A stretch of DNA of 10,680 bases from Ruminococcaceae bacterium UBA5391 (GTDB lineage: Bacteria; Bacillota; Clostridia; Oscillospirales; Acutalibacteraceae), in the NCBI GenBank assembly GCA_002410755.1, contig DHOL01000059.1, forward strand, positions 4,112 through 14,791, given 5' to 3'. The notes below the pieces were generated by a model. The model saw nothing but the letters and a program-made list of their open reading frames with translations. It was not told the DNA's origin and made no database searches. Positions 6,152 through 10,680 of this stretch are shown here, one piece after another. Each line of letters begins with the position of its first letter. The stretch's first letter is position 1. The position numbers were made by a program, and so were the translations under genes.

Positions 6152-7063
6152 TTATTTCCTCCTTAAAAGATAGGATGTCCGAATCCCACCGGAACCAAGT
6201 CTACAGGAAATTTCCGCAACGGCAAGCCCCAGAAAATTCCCGGCTACCGGGTCATGCAGTTCTGCATCCGCGCCGACAGACGTCTCCGGCAGGCCGGGGC
6301 AGTCTGCCAGAACGGCAAAGGCCTTCCGGTCGGCAGCCCTAAGCAGGGCTGCCCCATCCGTATCTGCACTGGAAAGGCACCGCCTGCGCACAATTTCAAG
6401 CGCTTCTGTTCCTTTGTCTTCCGCAGCGATTCCGTAGGTTCCCGTCCCGGGAGACGGCGCATAAAGTTGAGAAATGCGGTCACAGTACCGGTTCCGCACC
6501 TCGGCGCGGAAATAATGGACACCGTGCCTGTTGTCAAGTATCAGCGGGTTGCCGCTGCTTTCCCCTGTTGCGTCAAAAACGCTTCCATGCACACGCGGAA
6601 CCGTCTGAAAATATGTTTTGCAAAACAGTGCGGCAGTCCGCCATTCACTCATTCCTTTTGTAATCCGGAGCGGCCCATGAAAAATCCGCGTGCTGCCCTG
6701 GAAAGAAGTAAAGCCATAAGGCTGTATATGCCGCACAAAAATGGTTGCAAGATTCGGGTAATCATAGGTTTGCGGAATCGGTTCACTGTCGAGCAGCAGG
6801 CCCGCAAGGCTACGGCAGGAAAGGCTCAGCTTCATGCCTTTGGCCGAAATGATTTGCCGCTGAATGTCCACCGTTCCAAGGAAAACCGTCCCGCCGTCCC
6901 CGCTTTCAATTCTGAGCCCTGTGAGCATCCCGCAGTTTTCTGCCAAAGGGAATACCCCCCGGAATCCATCTGCGGGTACATCGTCGGCAGAATCCAGCTC
7001 CGCTTCCGCGGGGGCAGGGAGGGCAATTTCACCACCGTCCGGTTTTAGCCCGAAGTATCTCAC
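6152..7063 (-). CDS. XkdQ / late control protein D-like tail hub protein
   Basis: A 303-residue protein placed in the XkdQ/gpD (Mu gp44, T4 gp27-like) group that forms the central hub linking tube and spike. Seen: N-terminal beta-rich domain with a GGTVFLGTVDIQRQIISAKGM stretch (split-barrel pattern of reporting a field on a reference axis), SLAGLLLDSEPIPQTYDYPNL (about 85-105), a central domain, and a C-terminal region ending in ISCRLGSGGIRTSYLLRRK, as hub proteins often do. Starts with GTG at 7061-7063, overlapping the preceding TGA as GTGA; this is the only sensible start, since MRYFGLKPD begins directly there. Position after the LysM gene and before the spike gene matches PBSX order (P, Q). 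Assignment relies on order plus length; sequence motifs of this family are weak. Confidence 0.72.
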   Translation of the reverse strand: MRYFGLKPDGGEIALPAPAEAELDSADDVPADGFRGVFPLAENCGMLTGLRIESGDGGTVFLGTVDIQRQIISAKGMKLSLSCRSLAGLLLDSEPIPQTYDYPNLATIFVRHIQPYGFTSFQGSTRIFHGPLRITKGMSEWRTAALFCKTYFQTVPRVHGSVFDATGESSGNPLILDNRHGVHYFRAEVRNRYCDRISQLYAPSPGTGTYGIAAEDKGTEALEIVRRRCLSSADTDGAALLRAADRKAFAVLADCPGLPETSVGADAELHDPVAGNFLGLAVAEISCRLGSGGIRTSYLLRRK

Positions 7064-7581
7064 GCAATGATAACCTTCTCCCCTTTTTCCAGTTCATTTG
7101 GCCATTCCACCTGCGGATTGGTGGCAAGGAGCGTATCGACATCCGTGCCATACTGATTTGCAAGATCCCAGAGTGTTTCGTCTCCGGAGCAAACATGCAC
7201 CTTGGCAGTTTCACCGGCGGGTTCTACGGCCGACTGATCCTCAAGGAATGTAAATTCATACTCCACCGCAGCCGGGCGCGGCACACCTTTTTCGGTCAGT
7301 GAAGAAAAGACCGCTTCAAAAGGAGCCTCGCCGGGCAGGCGGAGCAGTCCGCTTCCGCCTGCGGCAAAGACTGCGGAAAGCCGCGCAAATTCTTCCCTGG
7401 CACGGTCCCCGAAAAACCGGCCGGAACCGGTCACTCTGCGCGGCAAAGAGCCGTTGTCCTGCACAGTCCCAGCTCCCTCTGGGGCTTTGAACTCCGCCAC
7501 GTTCCGCGCACGCTCAATGCGGACTGTCTCTGGATTGCATGGCCAGACATAGTCCTTGTAGCTCATCGGCGTGAGACTCAC
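7060..7581 (-). CDS. LysM-domain tail protein (XkdP-like)
   Basis: A 173-residue protein with an N-terminal phage domain (about 1-115, YVWPCNPETVRIE, FFGDRAREEFARL) and a C-terminal LysM domain (about 128-172: VHVCSGDETLWDLANQYG, then LLATNP and the closing GEKVIIA). Such proteins (PBSX XkdP, T4 gp53-related) sit at the tube-baseplate interface; the LysM fold there serves assembly, not necessarily glycan binding. The start is GTG at 7579-7581, supported by GGAGG 10 bases upstream and by a GTGA overlap with the stop of the small ORF above; the in-frame ATG five codons later has no ribosome binding site. The stop overlaps the next start (GTGA). In complete PBSX-like elements the tape-measure gene lies directly upstream; here a 30-residue ORF is found instead. 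Confidence 0.87.
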   Translation of the reverse strand: MSLTPMSYKDYVWPCNPETVRIERARNVAEFKAPEGAGTVQDNGSLPRRVTGSGRFFGDRAREEFARLSAVFAAGGSGLLRLPGEAPFEAVFSSLTEKGVPRPAAVEYEFTFLEDQSAVEPAGETAKVHVCSGDETLWDLANQYGTDVDTLLATNPQVEWPNELEKGEKVIIA

Positions 7582-7670
7582 GTTCCGTCCCCCTCCAAGT
7601 CAAGGTTGCGCGGTCTGCGCAGCCAGTCAAATTCCGCTTCTTCCGAAAGTTTCTCATAGTCACCGTTCAT
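7578..7670 (-). CDS. Small acidic 30-residue ORF upstream of the LysM gene
   Basis: An ORF of 30 codons: ATG at 7668-7670, stop at 7578-7580. The peptide starts MNGDYEKLSEEAEFDWLRRP and ends in an acidic tail, with no membrane segment. Support for translation: GGGAGG lies 9 bases before the ATG, the ORF overlaps the preceding gene by 11 bases and its stop overlaps the next GTG start as GTGA, the same junction type used elsewhere in the operon. Without it there would be a 78-base hole in an otherwise gapless stretch. I recognise no family. It could be a real small protein, a leader whose translation couples the LysM gene, or the end of a gene lost by deletion (for example the missing tape measure). 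Confidence 0.6.
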   Translation of the reverse strand: MNGDYEKLSEEAEFDWLRRPRNLDLEGDGT

Positions 7671-8310
7671 TTTCTTCCGCCTCCCGTCCTAATGCAAGTG
7701 CTTTCCCTGTGTAAAAGCCCGCCGTGTTCAGGCCGTCCGTCCGCTTAATCCTTTTCCAGAGGCACCCGGCATAAACTGCCGTCCGTCCGCCGCATGTGAC
7801 GGATATGGAGAAAGGCTCCGGAGAAAGCAAGTCCTTATTATTTTCCGCCTGGATACCCTCAAGTGTCAGCTCCCAGGTGGCAGCCCCCTCTTCAATCCCA
7901 GCGGGGGTACTCCCTCCCCATGGCACTACTGCTTCCGCATCCTGAACGGCAAGGGCTGTGCAGGAAAGCGCACCGGCAAATACTTTTCCATCCCGCATCA
8001 GCTTTATGGCCGTCCCCGAAGCAGAAGAAAGCAGTGTCAGTGCAGCGCGGACATAAAGTTCTTCGCCAGAAATGCGAACTGTCTCACACCGGCGCACCGT
8101 ATAGTCCATCCCGCCCGATTCTACAGTCTCGCCCGGGACAAGCTTATGTGCTGCCGGGCCGATGTAAAGGAAACTCATATTTTCCGCTGTTGCACCGCCT
8201 GAAAAGTGAAAATTGTCCGGGCGGATAATCGCCCGGAATGTCTTACCGCCATACGATGCCTGCTCCCCATACCGGTTGAGGACTGATTCCATTTCCGCGC
8301 GGCGGCTCAC
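7660..8310 (-). CDS. Two-part beta-rich phage protein (connector-like N-terminal half, unassigned C-terminal half)
   Basis: A 216-residue protein. The N-terminal part (about 1-95) has FLYIGPAAHKLVPG, a GGMDYTVRRCETV segment and ELYVRAALTLL, a pattern like head-tail joining or stopper proteins (gpFII/XkdI-type small beta barrels). After a short serine/alanine linker (95-100) the C-terminal part (101-216) is a separate beta-rich segment with ATWELTLEGI, FSISVTCGGRTAVYAGCLWKRI and TAGFYTGKALALG. I cannot place it; it could be a second connector, a tube-like domain or a clade-specific extension. Start is GTG at 8308-8310: GGAGG is 8 bases upstream and it overlaps the preceding TGA as GTGA. The open frame extends 23 codons further (to 8379) but without a ribosome binding site. 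It alone fills the place where connector, sheath, tube and tape-measure genes are expected. Confidence 0.68.
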   Translation of the reverse strand: MSRRAEMESVLNRYGEQASYGGKTFRAIIRPDNFHFSGGATAENMSFLYIGPAAHKLVPGETVESGGMDYTVRRCETVRISGEELYVRAALTLLSSASGTAIKLMRDGKVFAGALSCTALAVQDAEAVVPWGGSTPAGIEEGAATWELTLEGIQAENNKDLLSPEPFSISVTCGGRTAVYAGCLWKRIKRTDGLNTAGFYTGKALALGREAEENER

Positions 8311-8675
8311 GGCATGGTCCTCCGAAAGAAAAAGTGCAGGTCTCTGAGGTACGGTGAAGCTGCTGCGAGGGACTCGCACCAGACACCCCTCGCCGAGGCG
8401 GCATCTGCCTTGCCGGGTTCTACGCGCACATCCCCCGCCTTAAAGGAATCATCACCGCGGCTCGCCCGAATCAGTGCAAAGCGGTAGCCTGCAAGGGCTG
8501 CAGCCGCAGATGCAAGCGGGCCGTCCGCTTCCGGCCCACAGTCTTCCCGCTTCCCACGCAGGATTTCTTCCGCCGCATCCTCGCAGAGCGTACGGTACTG
8601 CTGTGCCTCATCGGACTCCAGTCCTGTAAGAAGTGCAAAGCGGTCCAGCACATCCGCCATATTCAGTTTCGTCAT
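8307..8675 (-). CDS. Head-completion/connector-like protein (XkdH-like position)
   Basis: A 122-residue, largely helical protein with ADVLDRFALLTGLE, DAAEEILRG and a SAAAALAGYRFALIRASRGDDSFKAGDV segment, then the short acidic/alanine run and a C-terminal SLAAASPYLRDLHFFF. The two helix bundles plus the DDSFKAGDV motif resemble adaptor proteins that bind directly under the portal (head completion, XkdH or gp6-like). It follows the major capsid gene with an ATGA overlap and overlaps the next GTG start as GTGA, so it is translated as part of the unit. The ribosome binding site before its ATG is poor, which fits coupling. Family call rests mainly on position and overall makeup; other small head proteins are possible. 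Confidence 0.65.
   Translation of the reverse strand: MTKLNMADVLDRFALLTGLESDEAQQYRTLCEDAAEEILRGKREDCGPEADGPLASAAAALAGYRFALIRASRGDDSFKAGDVRVEPGKADAASARGVWCESLAAASPYLRDLHFFFRRTMP
8319..8323 (-). promoter_or_regulatory. Ribosome binding site supporting the GTG start at 8310
   Basis: On the minus strand GGAGG lies 8 bases before GTG (8308-8310), inside the end of the preceding gene. It favours this start over the longer frame beginning at 8379. Confidence 0.65.
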
Positions 8676-9685
8676 CCGCCGTAAGTCAGCACTCTGACCG
8701 CGTCGTCAAAGATACGTGCAAAGCCTGCAATAACGCTGACGGAGGCGCGTTCCAACTGCCGGTCTATCAGGCGGTCCGAGTCGGTTTCCACTCCGCCAGC
8801 CTGAACCATCTCAAGTGCACAGGTTTTGTCAAGGCCAACGATTTTCCCCGCAACCATATCCGGGTCATGCAGAAGATTTGCGCCCAGAGGGCTCACAAGT
8901 TCTCCGGTCCCCTGAAAATTCATCCCGGCCTGCGCATCCTTAAATTCCTCAATGCTTAGGATGTTTTTCATTGCATCAGTCGAAGCGAGCATTGCATTCA
9001 GCCGATATGGTGAAAGGGCACCCCAAAGGGCAATCATATCGCCGTAGGCAGGGGCTTTATTCGTCGCTGCAATCGTCTTTGCGGGGGAAGTACCGTCGTC
9101 GCCGTTCAGGAGGACATTGACGGCATCTCCCATTTGGGCCCGTGCGATATATGCGCCGATTTGGCGCAGTGTAACAGTGAAAAGGTCCAGCCGCTGGAAG
9201 CGGATGGCCTCATAGCTCGCCACAAGCATCCTGCCGCGCTTCTGCAAATGTACAAGGTGGTCTTTTGTATGCACACAGGTCTGCGGCAGCTCGGTGCCTT
9301 CCGCTACAGGCTTTAGTGATTTTTCGTCCTCTGTCGGTTCGGATGTAATGGTACGGTAGTCCATGGAATCAATCATCGTAGTGGTTGCTACAATCGAGGG
9401 GAGCAGATTTTCCTGCTCCATGCCCTGACGGACGGAACGCGACACATATTCCGGGAAAAGAGATGCGGAGTCGCCGGTCTGGAAAAATTTTTCAATTTGG
9501 TCGGAGCCCGGTCCGCCGACATGGATGCCAAATCGCTTAAGCTGCCTCTGGTAGGCGTCGAGGTCTTCCAAGGGTGTTCCCCTGTAGTTCTCCGAAGGAT
9601 CCAGACCTTCCAGCACCTGAGTAAAGGTTTTGCCAGGTACCCCATACATTCCTTTTTCCAGCCTGATTGTTTGATAAGCTGCCAT
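8672..9685 (-). CDS. Major capsid protein, HK97 fold
   Basis: A 337-residue capsid subunit. Seen: an N-terminal stretch of about 75 residues (a likely scaffolding/delta region that the upstream protease could cut), then LFPEYVSRSVRQGMEQ, the DSMDYRTITSEPTEDEKS loop (E-loop-like), KRGRMLVASYEAIRFQRLDLF (A-domain to spine helix area) and RAQMGDAVNVLLNGDDG, followed by a substrate-loop region and a C-terminal ERASVSVIAGFARIFDDAV strand set. These match phage major capsid proteins of the HK97 type in Clostridia and correspond to XkdG in PBSX order. A strong AGGAGG ribosome binding site 7 bases before the ATG fits high expression, as does a 19-base gap to the decoration gene. Its stop overlaps the next start (ATGA). 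No lesion is visible. Confidence 0.88.
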   Translation of the reverse strand: MAAYQTIRLEKGMYGVPGKTFTQVLEGLDPSENYRGTPLEDLDAYQRQLKRFGIHVGGPGSDQIEKFFQTGDSASLFPEYVSRSVRQGMEQENLLPSIVATTTMIDSMDYRTITSEPTEDEKSLKPVAEGTELPQTCVHTKDHLVHLQKRGRMLVASYEAIRFQRLDLFTVTLRQIGAYIARAQMGDAVNVLLNGDDGTSPAKTIAATNKAPAYGDMIALWGALSPYRLNAMLASTDAMKNILSIEEFKDAQAGMNFQGTGELVSPLGANLLHDPDMVAGKIVGLDKTCALEMVQAGGVETDSDRLIDRQLERASVSVIAGFARIFDDAVRVLTYGG

Positions 9686-9703
9686 TCTTTTTCCTCCTCT
9701 GTC

Positions 9704-10051
9704 TTAAGAAAGGATAACTCCAAAAGTTTTTGAGGTTTCGTCTACATCGAGGACCAGCATCTGCCTGCCGCCTGTTGCCGCCGACTGTGCCTTTCCGTCC
9801 GCCGCTGCAAAAATATTTTGCCAGCCAACGGCAGGGGCCGTTCCGCTGTAAGAAAGGCGGGTATAGCCAGCAAGCTGAACAGCTGCATAGCCGTTTCTTA
9901 CACCGAGGGTCACCCCGCAGAAGCTGTCACCTGCGTTGCAGGCGCCAACGGTGCCGTTCCCGGTCATCTTGACTGGGATTCCTGCGGAGACACCGGGGTT
10001 TGCAGTAAAAGTCGCAGCATTTTCACCGAATCCATTAAAAGAAAGTTCCAT
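9704..10051 (-). CDS. Capsid decoration/cement-like protein
   Basis: A 115-residue, glycine/alanine-rich, all-beta protein with no transmembrane segment. It shows NPGVSAGIPVKMTGNGTVGAC, a GVRNGYAAVQLAGYTRLSYSG segment and a closing MLVLDVDETSKTFGVIL. This alternation of short strands and the final V-D-x-x-x-x-T-F/V-G motif are typical of small capsid cement/head-decoration proteins (DUF2190-like group) encoded between the protease/scaffold and the major capsid gene. It would bind the outer capsid surface. AGGAGG lies 11 bases before the ATG; the gap to the upstream gene is 19 bases and to the capsid gene 18 bases, each holding only a ribosome binding site. Function is inferred from pattern and position. 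Confidence 0.7.
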   Translation of the reverse strand: MELSFNGFGENAATFTANPGVSAGIPVKMTGNGTVGACNAGDSFCGVTLGVRNGYAAVQLAGYTRLSYSGTAPAVGWQNIFAAADGKAQSAATGGRQMLVLDVDETSKTFGVILS

Positions 10052-10070
10052 TTAATTTACTTCCTCCTGT

Positions 10071-10680
10071 CTAAATTTGGAACGGACTGTTCTGTCCTTT
10101 CCGGCCGTTTTTTTCGCCGGGCACAAGCTGGGGCATCAGCGGGGCAACTTTCTCCGCCTGCCTGCGGAACGCTGTCCCCCACGCCTTCAGGTCTTTCGTA
10201 TTCAGTGCATCCGCCGCGTGGAACAGGCTGTCCGGCGGCAGGTCAGGCTCGGCAAGCGCGCCAAAGCGCAGAAAGTTTTTCTTCAGCATTTCGCGGTATT
10301 CCCGGCCACTTTGCGCCTCTTTTTCCAGTCGGTCAATCTCCTCCAAAAGCGCTGCTTTTTGTGCATAGGTCAGGGAAACCCCGCCGCCCGTTTTGCGCAG
10401 CATTTTGACAGTATCCTGCGCATCCGCCGTCCGGTAATTTTTAAGGACTCCGGCTTCGCGTTGGGCAGGTATTGCAACGAACGACCATTCATAAGCATCC
10501 GAGGGGTCGTCCAGCACAGCACAGCACAACTTCCCACCATATGTCTCCCCGCGCCTGTGCTCACACAGGCCGCTTTTTAAGTCAGCCCCGCAGATGCTGC
10601 ACGTTACGCTCCGCACCGCGCACCCGACGCTTACTTCTTTTTTGATACCTGATTCCAAATCTGTAATCAGGTCGCGGTTG
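10071..10680 (-). CDS. C-terminal part of a prohead protease/scaffold protein (XkdF-like), cut by the window edge
   Basis: The frame stays open to the right edge, showing 202 residues; the TTG at 10656-10658 that could serve as a start is simply an internal codon. Seen: KEVSVGCAV, the strand that in S78-type phage prohead proteases carries the catalytic serine (here S17 of the visible part), and YEWSFVAIPAQREAGV (63-78), equivalent to the EVSLV-x-x-PAN strand of that family. Between them is an insertion with CSIC, CEH and a later CC (27-53), a possible zinc-binding cluster. After it comes a helical, charged region (about 103-130, coiled-coil-like) and a C-terminal tail, as expected for a fused scaffolding domain. 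Such proteins process the capsid during assembly. The catalytic histidine lies outside the window. Its place before decoration and capsid genes matches PBSX XkdF-XkdG. Confidence 0.75.
   Translation of the reverse strand, partial: NRDLITDLESGIKKEVSVGCAVRSVTCSICGADLKSGLCEHRRGETYGGKLCCAVLDDPSDAYEWSFVAIPAQREAGVLKNYRTADAQDTVKMLRKTGGGVSLTYAQKAALLEEIDRLEKEAQSGREYREMLKKNFLRFGALAEPDLPPDSLFHAADALNTKDLKAWGTAFRRQAEKVAPLMPQLVPGEKNGRKGQNSPFQI

Noticed and set aside
6254-7048. 264-codon plus-strand open frame
   Set aside because: Antisense to the hub gene within a continuous operon; composition (rich in Arg, Pro, Cys) is typical of shadow frames.
8311-8379. N-terminal 23-codon extension of the two-part protein
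   Set aside because: It would give a 73-base overlap with the preceding gene and has no ribosome binding site, while GTG at 8310 has GGAGG and a GTGA overlap.
9818-10408. 196-codon plus-strand open frame
   Set aside because: It spans the junction of decoration and protease genes in antisense, with Ser/Arg/Pro-rich low-quality protein and no ribosome binding site.
10071-10658. A complete 195-residue gene starting at TTG 10656-10658
   Set aside because: The frame continues upstream to the window edge with family-like residues (RDLITD), and the TTG has no ribosome binding site, so the gene is partial.

Overview
The window looks like a piece of a Gram-positive chromosome, most likely from Clostridia (Oscillospiraceae-like). 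The reasons are strong GGAGG-type ribosome binding sites, an HflX and a family C69 dipeptidase of the Firmicutes type, and a phage module whose parts best match the Bacillus PBSX (Xkd) and Mu-like families common in Clostridia. Every supported gene is on the minus strand, so transcription runs from high to low coordinates. I saw no tRNA, rRNA, CRISPR array or insertion sequence.

High-coordinate region (about 3.9-10.7 kb): a tightly packed phage-derived operon of eleven genes. In transcription order these are the C-terminal part of a prohead protease/scaffold (cut by the window edge), a small capsid-decoration-like protein, an HK97-type major capsid protein, a head-completion-like protein, a two-part beta-rich protein (connector-like N-terminal half, unassigned C-terminal half), an untracked 30-residue ORF, a LysM baseplate/tail-hub protein (XkdP-like), a gpD/XkdQ-like hub protein, a very short gpV/gp45-like spike, a gp25/XkdS-like wedge protein, a baseplate J (XkdT/Mu gp47-like) protein and a YmfQ/gp48-like protein. 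Most junctions are stop/start overlaps (ATGA, GTGA, TGATG and probably CTGA), and a strong intrinsic terminator follows the last gene. All frames are open. The genes expected between the head connectors and the LysM protein in a contractile-tailed phage (sheath, tube, tape-measure chaperone, tape measure) are absent. There are also no tail-fibre or lysis genes before the terminator. The set is therefore head plus baseplate without a recognisable tail shaft, which is the most interesting feature of the window.

Low-coordinate region (1-3.8 kb): ordinary chromosomal genes. hflX (ribosome-associated GTPase) has its own plausible promoter in the gap after the phage terminator. A C69 dipeptidase follows, with a near-consensus sigma-A promoter, a leader of about 117 nt and a clear intrinsic terminator. 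Last is the 5' part of a GT39/YkcB-like membrane glycosyltransferase that is broken by a 4-bp tandem duplication and probably also by an internal in-frame deletion; it runs off the left edge.

Several starts differ from the longest open frame: GTG for the two-part protein, LysM and XkdQ-like genes, a probable CTG for baseplate J, and an internal ATG for hflX.
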